Assembly: GCA_017538965.1 (NCBI GenBank)
Contig: JAFYHU010000016.1
Coordinates: 1 to 43,559 of the forward strand
Source: Oscillospiraceae bacterium
Lineage (GTDB): Bacteria; Bacillota; Clostridia; Oscillospirales; Oscillospiraceae
Length of the DNA stretch: 43,559 bases
Reading direction: 5' to 3'
Within the stretch, counting starts at the first letter, position 1. Every line of letters begins with the position of its first letter. Made by a program: the position numbers and the translations under genes. Of this stretch, positions 27,343 to 35,353 are shown in pieces. A model generated the notes under the pieces. The model ran no database searches and was not told the DNA's origin. It saw only the letters and a program-made list of their open reading frames with translations.

Positions 27343-28377
27343 TCACGGATACAGAAACATCTTGCCCGGTGCGCCGCTGCGCATCTTCGCGAATCCCGCT
27401 TCAAAATCCTCCAGGGCAAACTTTCCGCCGATGACCCGGTTCATATCATAGATCGGATCCTTCATGACGGTGGTGAAATCATCCCAGGTCTCCCAGATCC
27501 GTCTTCCGCAGATTCCCGAGAGGCGGATCTGGCGGTAGAAAAGATCCTCTGTCATGTCCATCGTGACGGGTTCGCCGGGCAGTCCGACCGAAACCAGCCG
27601 TCCGCCCGCCATGACGCTCTTCAGCGAGGCGTTCAGAGAGACCGGTGACCCGGTCACATCGATGGCCGCCTCGACGCCGAGACCGTCCGTCAGATCCAGG
27701 ACGCTGCGTACCAGATCCTGATTTCTGCTGTTGATGACGATGTCCGCACCCATCTGCTTCGCGGCCTCCAGCTTTTCATCAAAGAGGTCGCAGGCGATGA
27801 TCCGCTTTGCGCCGAAGACGCGGCAGGCCGCTACCACGGTCAGACCGATCGCGCCGCACCCGGCCACGAGGACATCCTTCCCCGCAACTCCAGCTTCCTC
27901 GACGCCGTGTACGCCGGAGCCCATCGGCTCGAAAATGCATCCCTGCTCATCACTCAGCGCGTCGTCCAGGACATAAGTCGCATCCGCGCGCACCTTGGAA
28001 TACTCCGCGAAGGCACCGTCCGTCTGAATGCCGTAAAGCGTCATATGCTGGCAGATATGCCGGTTCCCTGCGCGGCAGTGAGGGCAGCTGCCGTCCCAGA
28101 TGTGCGTCTCCACGGATACCCGCTGTCCGACGAAGCGATCCTTCACGTTCTTTCCGACCTCGATGATTTCACCCGTCGTCTCGTGGCCGATGATCCGCGG
28201 AAATGTCGTGATGCGTTTTCGTGCCCATGCGCCCCAGTCGTAGATGCCGAGGTCCGTTCCGCAGATGGAAGCACAGCGGATCTTCATCAGCACCTCGTCA
28301 TCCCCGATGACCGGCACGGGAAGATCGGTACGGTACTCCAGCCCCTTTCCCGCTTCGGTCTTTACAATTCCTCTCAT
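27343..28377 (-). CDS. Zinc-dependent medium-chain dehydrogenase, L-threonine 3-dehydrogenase-like
   Basis: 344 residues. Catalytic zinc ligands are seen in ASICGTD and IIGHETTGE, the NAD fold in VLVAGCGAIGLTVV, and a GRRIWETWDDF segment that resembles GREMFETW of E. coli threonine dehydrogenase, as do IYDWGAW near the start and MRSGAPGKMFL at the end. The structural zinc site keeps three Cys (SCPHCRAGNRHIC), but the first usual Cys is Asp. L-threonine to 2-amino-3-ketobutyrate is the best guess; butanediol or polyol dehydrogenase remain possible since no kbl gene is next to it. It follows the dehydrogenase complex after a strong hairpin. Confidence 0.8.
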   Translation of the reverse strand: MRGIVKTEAGKGLEYRTDLPVPVIGDDEVLMKIRCASICGTDLGIYDWGAWARKRITTFPRIIGHETTGEIIEVGKNVKDRFVGQRVSVETHIWDGSCPHCRAGNRHICQHMTLYGIQTDGAFAEYSKVRADATYVLDDALSDEQGCIFEPMGSGVHGVEEAGVAGKDVLVAGCGAIGLTVVAACRVFGAKRIIACDLFDEKLEAAKQMGADIVINSRNQDLVRSVLDLTDGLGVEAAIDVTGSPVSLNASLKSVMAGGRLVSVGLPGEPVTMDMTEDLFYRQIRLSGICGRRIWETWDDFTTVMKDPIYDMNRVIGGKFALEDFEAGFAKMRSGAPGKMFLYP

Positions 28378-28393
28378 CTGTTCTCCTCCCTGT

Positions 28394-28430
28394 CGAAAAT
28401 TCCCCGGAAGATTTTGCGCTTCCGGGGAAT
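28394..28430 (-). terminator. Hairpin between the E3 gene and the zinc dehydrogenase
   Basis: ATTCCCCGGAAG and CTTCCGGGGAAT form a perfect 12-bp stem with an 8-base loop, followed on the minus strand by TTTTCG. It may stop most transcripts after the complex genes or protect their 3' end. Confidence 0.6.
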
Positions 28431-28450
28431 CATTCTCTTGGTCTTTCGCT

Positions 28451-30160
28451 TTACTTCCGATTCGGGATGTGGATGGCCTTCTTGTCGACGGCCAGGGCGC
28501 ATTCGCGCACCGCCTCCGCCACCGTCGGGTGGCAGTGAACGGTCTGCGTGAACTCTTCCAGCGTCGCTTCCAGCTTGATGGCCAGAGCCGCTTCTTCGAT
28601 CAGCTCCGTCGCGCTGGGTGCCAGGATGTGCACGCCGAGAATCTCTCCGTACTTCTCCCCCGCCAGAATCTTGATCATGCCGTCGGTATGTCCGGCTACC
28701 AGACTGCGGCCGTTGCCGCTGGTCGGGAACTTTCCGACCTTGTAGGCGATGCCGAGTTTCTTTGCCTTCTCCTCCGTGTAGCCGACGCCCGCGAATTCCG
28801 GTCCCACATAAGCGCAGATCGGGCATTCCTCCGTGCGGAAGCAGCGGTCGCCGCCCATGACGTTCTCCGCCGCGACTTCACCCATGGCCATGGCGCCGTG
28901 GGCAAGCATCACGCTGCAGGTGCAGTCGCCGATCGCGTACACGCCCGGCACGCTGGTCTCCATCTTCTCGTTCGTCTGAATGAAGCCCTTCTCGACCTTG
29001 ACGCCGGTGGTCTCCAGGCCGATTCCCGCGGTCTGCGGGGCGCGGCCGGTCGCAACCAGAACCTTCTCCGCCTCGAACACCTTTTCGCCGTCCGGGCACT
29101 TGACCGTGATCTTCGCACCCTTTTCGGTATCCTCGACCTTCTGAACGGCAGAGTCGGTATAAATCTCCATGCCCTGTCCGCTCAGTTTTGCCTGCAGCAG
29201 CGTGGTGAGTTCCCCGTCCATGCCGGGCAGCAGCTTCGGCATCATTTCGACGACCGTGACCTTGGTGCCGTAGCGCAGATACACGCTTCCGAGCTCCAGG
29301 CCGATGACGCCGCCGCCGATGATCAGAAGGCTCTCCGGGATGTGGTCCATCTCCAGGCAGGCGGTCGAGTCGATGCAGGCCTTGCTCTCTTTCACGCCGG
29401 GGATGCCCGGGATGAACGGGAAAGAGCCGGCCGCGATGATGACCTTGTCCGCGCTGTAGCTGTCTGCTCCGACCTTTACCGTCTTCGGCCCGGTAAACAC
29501 GGCCTCACCCATGACGAGCTTGACCTTGTTCGCCTTGCACAGCGCCTTGACGCCGGAGGTCAGTTTTTCCACGACGGACGCGCGGAAGCCCTGCACCTTC
29601 TCCCAGTCAACCAGCACTTCGGGGCACGAAATACCAATGTCGGCGCTGTTCTTTGCCTCGTCATAGATCTCCGAGGTGTGCAGCATCGCCTTTGTCGGCA
29701 TGCAGCCGCGGTTCAGGCAGGTACCGCCGACCTTGTCCTTTTCGATCAGGGTGACTTTGGCGCCGAGCTGCGCCGCGCGGATGGCGGCGACATAGCCGCC
29801 CGGGCCGCCGCCGACCACCAGAACGCTGTTGGCTTCCGCCGCCGGGGCCGCTGTCGCAGCCGGAGTTGCCGCCGGAGCTGCCGGGGCCGCAACGGATGAG
29901 GTGTCCGCCGGCACCGCTTCTCCCGCCGCGCCGAGCCAGCCGATCACCGTCTTGCAGGGGACCGTCTCCCCCGCCTGAACGAGAATCGCCAGCAGCACAC
30001 CGTCCGCTTCCGCTTCCACGTCATTTGTGAGCTTGTCGGTCTCCACGGAGAAAAGAATCTCTCCCTTTGCCACCGTATCGCCGACATTCTTCTTCCATCC
30101 GTCGATCGTACCCTCGGTCATGGTCAGACCGAGTTTCGGCATTAAGATCTCAGTTGCCAC
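28451..30160 (-). CDS. lpdA: Dihydrolipoyl dehydrogenase (E3) with N-terminal lipoyl domain
   Basis: 569 residues. Residues 1-80 are a lipoyl domain (Lys43 in ETDKLTND), then an Ala/Pro linker (85-112), then a flavoprotein: FAD fold VLVVGGGPGGYVAA, redox disulphide GGTCLNRGCMPTKA, NAD fold LLIIGGGVIGLELGSVY and the C-terminal His-Glu pair in HCHPTVAEAVREC. It reoxidises dihydrolipoyl groups of E2 with NAD. The GTG start (30160) has AAGGAGG about 10 bases upstream. Its lipoyl domain is almost identical to that of E2. It lies 15 bases after E2. Confidence 0.95.
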   Translation of the reverse strand: MATEILMPKLGLTMTEGTIDGWKKNVGDTVAKGEILFSVETDKLTNDVEAEADGVLLAILVQAGETVPCKTVIGWLGAAGEAVPADTSSVAAPAAPAATPAATAAPAAEANSVLVVGGGPGGYVAAIRAAQLGAKVTLIEKDKVGGTCLNRGCMPTKAMLHTSEIYDEAKNSADIGISCPEVLVDWEKVQGFRASVVEKLTSGVKALCKANKVKLVMGEAVFTGPKTVKVGADSYSADKVIIAAGSFPFIPGIPGVKESKACIDSTACLEMDHIPESLLIIGGGVIGLELGSVYLRYGTKVTVVEMMPKLLPGMDGELTTLLQAKLSGQGMEIYTDSAVQKVEDTEKGAKITVKCPDGEKVFEAEKVLVATGRAPQTAGIGLETTGVKVEKGFIQTNEKMETSVPGVYAIGDCTCSVMLAHGAMAMGEVAAENVMGGDRCFRTEECPICAYVGPEFAGVGYTEEKAKKLGIAYKVGKFPTSGNGRSLVAGHTDGMIKILAGEKYGEILGVHILAPSATELIEEAALAIKLEATLEEFTQTVHCHPTVAEAVRECALAVDKKAIHIPNRK

Positions 30161-30175
30161 TGTTCTGCCGCCTCC

Positions 30176-31528
30176 TTACGCCAGGATCAGGGCCGGATTC
30201 TCCATCAGGCTCTTGACTCTCTGCAGGAATTCCGCCGCCACGGAGCCGTCTACCACGCGGTGATCCGCCGTGAGACTCAGATTCATGATCGGGCGGATGC
30301 ACATCTCGCCGTTGCGGACCACGACCTTGTCCTCCATGGTGTTGACACCGAGGATCGCCACCTCGGGCTGGTTGATGATCGGGGTGAAGCTCTCAATGCC
30401 GTACATGCCGAGGTTGGTGATCGTAAAGGTGCCGCCCTTCAGCTTTTCCGGCGGGAGCTTTCCCTCGCGGGCCTGTTTTGCCATCTCCTTGACCTCCGCG
30501 GAGATCTGGGTCAGGCTCTTCTTGTCCGCATCCTGAATGTTGGGTACCAGCAGTCCGCTGTCCAGCGCGACCGCCACGCCCATATTCACATAGTGCTTGT
30601 AGATGATCTTGTTGTCCTCGACCGAGCAGTTAAGCAGCGGGAACTCCGTGAGCGCCTTTGCGACAAACTTCACCAGCAGGTCGGTATAGCTGACCTTGAT
30701 TTCCTTCGCCTTGAGCTGCTCGCGATAGCGCTTCATCTCGGTCATGTCGATGCCGAGGTTGAAGGTGACGGTCGGGGAGGTCTGGACCGAGGCCAGCATG
30801 TTCTTGGCGATGGCCTTGCGCATGCCGTTCATGGGCTTGACTTCCTCGCGCTCGCCTGCCGCGTCGTCCGTCTTCTTCTCGCGTGTCTCGGCGATATACC
30901 GCAGCAGGTCCTCCGCCAGGACGCGCCCGTGCGCCGCCTTGACGTCCGCAAGATCGATGCCCAGATCCGCGGCGACCTTCTCCGCCAGCGGGCTGGCCTT
31001 GACCGCTGCAGGCGCCGCTGCCGCGGCTGCCGCAGCCGGGACAAAGCTCTCGACATCTTTCGCGACGACAACGCCCTTATAGCCCGTTGCCGGAATCTGT
31101 GCGAGGTCGAAGCCCTTTTCCTTCGCCAGCTTCTTCGCATACGGCGTCGCGAGTACGTACTCTCCCGCCGCGCGTGCCGGTGCGGCCGCAGGCGCCGCTG
31201 CCGCGGCTGCCGCTCCCTTGCCTTCCCCTTCGGGGGAAGCCGGCGCGGCCTCAGCCGGGGCGGAGGAGCTGCCTGCCGGCACCGCTTCGCCCGCAGCGCC
31301 GAGCCAGCCGATCACCGTCTTGCAGGCGACCGTTTCGCCGGCCGGTACCGTGATCGCCAGCAGCACGCCGTCCGCTTCCGCTTCCACGTCGTTGGTCAGC
31401 TTGTCGGTCTCCACGGAGAACAGAATCTCTCCCTTCGCAACCGCGTCGCCGACCTTCTTTTTCCATTCGTCGATGGTGCCTTCGGTCATGGTAAGGCCAA
31501 GCTTCGGCATTAAAATTTCAGTTGCCAT
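30176..31528 (-). CDS. Dihydrolipoyl acyltransferase (E2) of a 2-oxoacid/acetoin dehydrogenase complex
   Basis: 450 residues: lipoyl domain (1-80, Lys43), Ala/Pro linker, two peripheral-subunit binding domains (about 125-160, TPYAKKLAKEKG; about 185-222, SPLAEKVAADLG), and the catalytic domain ending TADHRVVDGSVAAEF with the active His. E2 moves the acyl group from lipoate to CoA. Two binding domains in one chain may let E1 and E3 dock separately. Part of the linker (about 94-106, ASPEGEGKG) is encoded by half of the family B palindromic element. Substrate (pyruvate, acetoin or a branched oxoacid) is not fixed by sequence. ATG has AAGGAG upstream. Confidence 0.93.
   Translation of the reverse strand: MATEILMPKLGLTMTEGTIDEWKKKVGDAVAKGEILFSVETDKLTNDVEAEADGVLLAITVPAGETVACKTVIGWLGAAGEAVPAGSSSAPAEAAPASPEGEGKGAAAAAAAPAAAPARAAGEYVLATPYAKKLAKEKGFDLAQIPATGYKGVVVAKDVESFVPAAAAAAAAPAAVKASPLAEKVAADLGIDLADVKAAHGRVLAEDLLRYIAETREKKTDDAAGEREEVKPMNGMRKAIAKNMLASVQTSPTVTFNLGIDMTEMKRYREQLKAKEIKVSYTDLLVKFVAKALTEFPLLNCSVEDNKIIYKHYVNMGVAVALDSGLLVPNIQDADKKSLTQISAEVKEMAKQAREGKLPPEKLKGGTFTITNLGMYGIESFTPIINQPEVAILGVNTMEDKVVVRNGEMCIRPIMNLSLTADHRVVDGSVAAEFLQRVKSLMENPALILA
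31213..31248. repeat. Left half of palindromic element (family B) inside the E2 gene
   Basis: CCCTTGCCTTCCCCTTCGGGGGAAGCCGG resembles the left half of the element in polA (24383) and encodes the same residues, SPEGEGKG, in the E2 linker. Confidence 0.75.
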
Positions 31529-31553
31529 GTCTCATTCTCCTTACCGTGTTCTT

Positions 31554-32528
31554 TTAAAGGACGCCCTTGATGCCTTTGACCAGATCCTCGGGATAGACTC
31601 TATACAGTTTCTCCAGTGTGGGTGCGAAGGGGATCGGCGTAAACGGTGCGCCGTAGCGCAGGATCGGGGCATCCAGATACTCCAGGCCCTCTTCCGCGAC
31701 GGTCGCCGCAACCTCTGCCAGGGCGCCGCCCTGCTTGACGCACTCAGACACCAGGCACAGGCGATGGGTCTTCTTGACGGAGTTCAGCACGCATTCCTTG
31801 TCCCACGGGGACAGCGTAATCAGGTCGACAACCTCTGCGGAAATGCCGTCCTTTGCCAGGAGATCCGCGGCCGCGCGGGCGTTCTTCATGCCGATGGAGT
31901 AGGACACGATGGTGACGTCCTTGCCCTCGCGCTCGACGCGGGCCTTTCCGATCGTATACGGAACCTCGTCCTCTTTTTCGGGAACCTCGCCCGACTCCTT
32001 GTACAGCACCTTGTTCTCAAAGTACAGCACCGGGTCGTCGCACTCGATAGCCGCTTTCAGGACCATCTTTGCATCATAGGGGTTGGAGGGCGCCACGACC
32101 TTGATGCCGGGGATGTGGATGAACCAGCTCTCCACGCTCTGGGAGTGCTGCGCCGCGCCGCCGCCGGCCAGGCCGTCCGGGGCACGCAGAACCAGAGGAA
32201 TCTTCGCCTGGCCGCCGAACATGTAGCGCGCCTTGGCCATCTGGTTGAATACTTCGTCCATGCAGACGCCGATGAAGTCGGCAAAGTGCATGTCGACGAC
32301 CGGGCGTGCGCCGCCCAGCGCCGCGCCGACGCCGCCGCCGACGATGAAGGTCTCGGAGATCGGGGTGTCGATCACTCTGCCCGGGAACTCGTCCGGCAGA
32401 CCCTTGAACTGTCCGAAGATACCGCCCTGACGCGCGATATCCTCACCCATGACGAATACTTCCGGATACTTTTCCATCTCCTCCGCCATGGCTTCGCGGG
32501 TCGCATCAGAGAATGTTATTTTACGCAT
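31554..32528 (-). CDS. Thiamine-diphosphate-dependent dehydrogenase E1 component, beta subunit
   Basis: 324 residues of the transketolase-like beta fold: VFVMGEDIARQGG, GRVIDTPISETFIVGGGVGAA, DGLAGGGAAQHSQSVESWF and IPGIKVVAPSNPYDAK. With the alpha subunit it decarboxylates a 2-oxoacid or cleaves acetoin and loads the product on E2. Conserved Glu and His (GED, QHSQS) are in place. ATG at 32528 has GGAGGT 8 bases upstream, and the gene lies 15 bases after E1 alpha. Confidence 0.94.
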   Translation of the reverse strand: MRKITFSDATREAMAEEMEKYPEVFVMGEDIARQGGIFGQFKGLPDEFPGRVIDTPISETFIVGGGVGAALGGARPVVDMHFADFIGVCMDEVFNQMAKARYMFGGQAKIPLVLRAPDGLAGGGAAQHSQSVESWFIHIPGIKVVAPSNPYDAKMVLKAAIECDDPVLYFENKVLYKESGEVPEKEDEVPYTIGKARVEREGKDVTIVSYSIGMKNARAAADLLAKDGISAEVVDLITLSPWDKECVLNSVKKTHRLCLVSECVKQGGALAEVAATVAEEGLEYLDAPILRYGAPFTPIPFAPTLEKLYRVYPEDLVKGIKGVL

Positions 32529-32543
32529 AATCTCGCACCTCCC

Positions 32544-33515
32544 TTAATCCACGTAGACATCTTTGAAGTACTCGGACTCATCCGGATACTCGCAGCTTAC
32601 GGCAAATTCCTTCGCCGCCGCGACCTTGGCGCGGGCCGCCGCAAGGATCTCGTCGAGTTCCGCCTGTGTAAATTCCACACCGGCCGGCAACTTGTCCAGG
32701 AAGTGGGTCAGCGGATCGGTGTCGTGGAAGATCTGCATGGTCTCTTCCTTTTTGCGGTACTTCTCCGGGTCACCGACAAAGTGCCCTTCAATACGGTAGG
32801 TCTTGGCTTCGATGAAGGTCGGTCCTTCACCGCGGCGGGCTCTTTCCACCGCTTCACAGGCCGCGGCATAGACTTCAAACACGTTCTGACCGTCTACGAT
32901 CACTCTCGGCATTCCGTAACCCAGCGCGCGGTCGGAGATGTTCTCGACGGCGGTGGTGGTGCGGTACGGGGTCGTGGAAGCCCAGCAGTTCATCTCGTTG
33001 ACGAAGATTACCGGAAGCTTCCATGCGGCCGCCACGTTCGCAGCCTCGTGGAAGGTGCCGCGGTTGGAGGCGCCGTCGCCGAAGAAGACGACGGAAACAT
33101 TGTCGTTTTTCAGGATCATCTTGCTGGCCAGCGCCGCGCCGGTAGCCAGGTTGTAGCCGCCGCCGACGACGCCGTTGGCGCCCAGCATGCCGACCGAGAA
33201 GTCCGCAATGTGCATGCTGCCGCCCTTGCCCTTGCAAAGGCCGTCCTTCCTGCCGAAGATCTCCGCCATCATTTTATTCACATCCGCGCCTTTTGCGATG
33301 CAGTGGCCGTGGCCGCGGTGAGTACTCTCGATAAAGTCCGTGTCGCGGAGCGCGGCACAGATGCCGGTTCCGATGGCTTCCTCGCCGATATACAGGTGAA
33401 CGAAGCCGGGGATTTCGCCGTTCAGGAAGTCCTTCTTGACCGACTCCTCGAAGCAGCGAATGGTGCACATGGTTTCATAGAACTTTTTTGCTTGCTCTTT
33501 TGTTACCTCAGGCAA
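32544..33515 (-). CDS. Thiamine-diphosphate-dependent dehydrogenase E1 component, alpha subunit
   Basis: 323 residues. Clear alpha-subunit motifs: HLYIGEEAIGTGICAALRD, STHRGHGHCIAKG, GKGGSMHIADFSVGMLGANG and the thiamine-diphosphate motif GDGASNRGTFHEAAN. The RGHGH and GGSMHIAD stretches are as close to acetoin dehydrogenase AcoA as to pyruvate dehydrogenase, so the substrate is open. TTG at 33515 has AAAGG 10 bases upstream; the in-frame GTG at 33524 would have only 1 base of spacing, so I chose TTG with moderate certainty. A GGGGACGGTTC palindrome lies between this gene and the PPC-domain gene upstream. Confidence 0.93.
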   Translation of the reverse strand: MPEVTKEQAKKFYETMCTIRCFEESVKKDFLNGEIPGFVHLYIGEEAIGTGICAALRDTDFIESTHRGHGHCIAKGADVNKMMAEIFGRKDGLCKGKGGSMHIADFSVGMLGANGVVGGGYNLATGAALASKMILKNDNVSVVFFGDGASNRGTFHEAANVAAAWKLPVIFVNEMNCWASTTPYRTTTAVENISDRALGYGMPRVIVDGQNVFEVYAAACEAVERARRGEGPTFIEAKTYRIEGHFVGDPEKYRKKEETMQIFHDTDPLTHFLDKLPAGVEFTQAELDEILAAARAKVAAAKEFAVSCEYPDESEYFKDVYVD

Positions 33516-33540
33516 TGTTCTCACACCTTTCTCAATTTTT

Positions 33541-33565
33541 GAAACAGGGGACGGTTCCTCGTTTC
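33541..33565. repeat. REP-like palindrome with GGGGACGGTTC core
   Basis: GAAAC...GTTTC arms around AGGGGACGGTTCCTC, followed by a T-rich tract on the plus strand. It shares its core with 25382-25412 and sits between the PPC-domain gene and E1 alpha. Confidence 0.7.
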
Positions 33566-33608
33566 ATTTTTTCTCTCTCAAATTCCCGTCGCAGCGGATA
33601 TTTCAACT

Positions 33609-34085
33609 TTATTTTTGTACCGGATTCAAAAGCCACACGTCCATCTCTTCGTCGTACTCCCGCAGCATGCTTACCCCTTCGATTTCTCCCAGGACAATAT
33701 CCGCGGTCATCAGAACTTCCGTCCCTTCCACAAGATGCCCTCCGTAGGCTTTTCCGTTTTTATCGCTCATGCTGATATGAATGTGCAGGTTGATATTCTG
33801 GTCGGCATCGCTGCAGATCACGCCTCCGGCACCGGTCAGCTCGATGGTCTCGTCCAGGGCGAGAATCTTCCCGTATCCGTATCCGCATTTCTTGTCCGGC
33901 AGCGCTTCCACATCGCAGAAGCGCACCTTTTTCAGGCTGCCGATCGCGCTGATCACCACGCCGTTGTGAATCTGATAGCGTTCGCAGGCCGCCTGGATTC
34001 CGCCCAGCAGATCTGTCCCGGGCTTCAGGCGTATAACAACGACACGGCCCATCCGGCCCTGTGCCGCATTGAACTCTTCGCTCAT
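33609..34085 (-). CDS. PPC/DUF296 domain protein
   Basis: 158 residues of the plants-and-prokaryotes-conserved (PPC/DUF296) fold: VVVIRLKPGTDLLGGIQAACERY, GVVISAIGSLKKVRFCDV, ELTGAGGVI and INLHIHISMSDKNGKAYGGHL. The LHIHIS histidines and GGH segment may bind a metal in the trimer. In archaea and bacteria the role is unclear; plant members bind AT-rich DNA. ATG at 34085 is preferred (AGGAG 8 bases upstream) over the in-frame start at 34163. It heads the dehydrogenase operon directly behind operator site 1, so it may help regulate or process the substrate. Confidence 0.85.
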   Translation of the reverse strand: MSEEFNAAQGRMGRVVVIRLKPGTDLLGGIQAACERYQIHNGVVISAIGSLKKVRFCDVEALPDKKCGYGYGKILALDETIELTGAGGVICSDADQNINLHIHISMSDKNGKAYGGHLVEGTEVLMTADIVLGEIEGVSMLREYDEEMDVWLLNPVQK

Positions 34086-34100
34086 GGCAGAATCTCCTGA

Positions 34101-34124
34101 CTTTTGGTATATTGGTCCTACCAA
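34101..34124. promoter_or_regulatory. Operator site 1 of the FCD regulator, before the dehydrogenase operon
   Basis: CTTTTGG, nine bases, then GTCCTACCAA. The core TTGGT-CCT-ACCAA (34112-34124) is a perfect palindrome of the FadR-family form TNGTnnnACNA. It matches site 2 at 23 of 24 bases and lies 16 bases before the PPC-domain ATG. No clear -35/-10 pair is seen here. Confidence 0.75.
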
Positions 34125-34133
34125 CCGCTTTGG

Positions 34134-34168
34134 GAAATATGCCCTGCAGAAGCTGCAGGGCATATTTC
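34134..34168 (-). terminator. Terminator of the TRAP operon after dctP
   Basis: A perfect 16-bp stem (GAAATATGCCCTGCAG) with a 3-base loop, 14 bases after the dctP stop. The T tract is short, but the stem is very stable and separates dctP from the operator of the next operon. Confidence 0.7.
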
Positions 34169-34182
34169 AGGTTTGAACGAAA

Positions 34183-35226
34183 TTACTTTGTGAAGACGTC
34201 GATCAGGCTGGACATCTCGTCCTCGGTGAAGCCGTAGTCTTTCACGCAGGTCTCGGCCCACTCGGCCGGGACGTTGGCAGCGCCTTCCTGGAACTCCTTA
34301 ACCTCATCCTCGGTGAGGTAGGTGAAGGTCACGCCGGCCTTGGTCCACTTGTCGATGACGACCTGGTCGCCTTCGCGCTCGAGCTGGCGCTGCTGGGCAG
34401 CGGCCCAGGCACCGGCCTCGTCGACGAGAGCCTGGAGCTCGGGAGACAGGGAGTCATACAGATCCTGGTTCATGCAGAAGAAGATGCAGTCATACACACC
34501 GGTCCAGTAGGTGCAGTAGCTCTGGACGTCGCTGATGGAGCCGCCGTCTGCGGTGGGCAGGGGGTTCTCCTGGCCGTCATAGGTGCCCTGCTGCAGGGCG
34601 GTGTAAACTTCGCTCCAGTTCGCGATCTGCCAGTTGGAGCCCCAGTCGCCGTAGGCATAGGTCAGAACAGCGGTGTTCGGGATACGGATCTTCAGACCGA
34701 CCATATCAGCCGGGCTCTTGATCTCGTGCTTGCTGTTGGTGACATGACGGAAGCCGTTCTCGGCAATGCCCAGCAGGTGCAGGCCCAGACCCTCGACAAT
34801 GGGGGCAAGGGCTTCATAGCCGGCGCCGCCCGGGCTGAGCAGGGCGTCGACGTCATCGGTGGACTCGAAAATGAACGGCAGGGACACGACGTTCAGTCTC
34901 TGATCGAAACCGGACATGATCAGGTTGGAGTGTGCGCACATATCGGTGGATCCGTCGATAACGGCCTGGATGCCTTCCTGCTGGTTACCGGCAGTGAGCT
35001 GGTCCTGTGCATAAACCGTAACGGTGATCTTGCCGTCCGTGCGGTCGCTCAGATACTTGCCGAACTGACGGCCCATATCGGCCCAGCAGGTGTTGTCGGT
35101 GGCGGAGCAGGCGAAGGACCACTCCATCGGCTTTTTCACTTCGACGACGGTATCATCGGCGAAGGCGGTTGCGCCGAGTGCAAATACCAGCGTCAGCGCA
35201 AGAACGATTGCTAAGAACTTCTTCAT
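34183..35226 (-). CDS. dctP: TRAP transporter solute-binding protein (DctP family)
   Basis: 347 residues with a Sec signal peptide (MKKFLAIVLALTLVFALG, cleavage near AFA-DD). The mature part is a DctP/TAXI-like binding protein of the TRAP_dctP family: DLTAGNQ-type region (QLTAGNQQEGIQAVIDG), LPFIFEST, and the carboxylate-binding Arg region GLKIRIPNTAV. It should capture an organic acid outside the membrane for DctQM. ATG at 35226 has AGGAGG 6 bases upstream; an in-frame earlier ATG at 35268 is rejected. It is the third gene of dctQ-dctM-dctP and is separated from dctM by a palindromic repeat. Confidence 0.93.
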   Translation of the reverse strand: MKKFLAIVLALTLVFALGATAFADDTVVEVKKPMEWSFACSATDNTCWADMGRQFGKYLSDRTDGKITVTVYAQDQLTAGNQQEGIQAVIDGSTDMCAHSNLIMSGFDQRLNVVSLPFIFESTDDVDALLSPGGAGYEALAPIVEGLGLHLLGIAENGFRHVTNSKHEIKSPADMVGLKIRIPNTAVLTYAYGDWGSNWQIANWSEVYTALQQGTYDGQENPLPTADGGSISDVQSYCTYWTGVYDCIFFCMNQDLYDSLSPELQALVDEAGAWAAAQQRQLEREGDQVVIDKWTKAGVTFTYLTEDEVKEFQEGAANVPAEWAETCVKDYGFTEDEMSSLIDVFTK

Positions 35227-35309
35227 TGTTTTCCTCCTGTTTTTTTGTTTTTTATCTGTATCACACATTGTGTGACATCAGCCTTTTCAGACTCCCTCTT
35301 CCTCTATTT

Positions 35310-35353
35310 GGCTCCCTCTCTGAGGGAGCTGTCAGCGTAGCTGACTGAGGGAG
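35310..35353. repeat. Palindromic element (family B variant) between dctM and dctP
   Basis: GGCTCCCTCTCTGAGGGAGC, then TGTCAGCGTAGCTGACTGAGGGAG. Two hairpins in series, ending at the dctM stop codon. A closely related copy is at 39343-39402. Confidence 0.8.
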
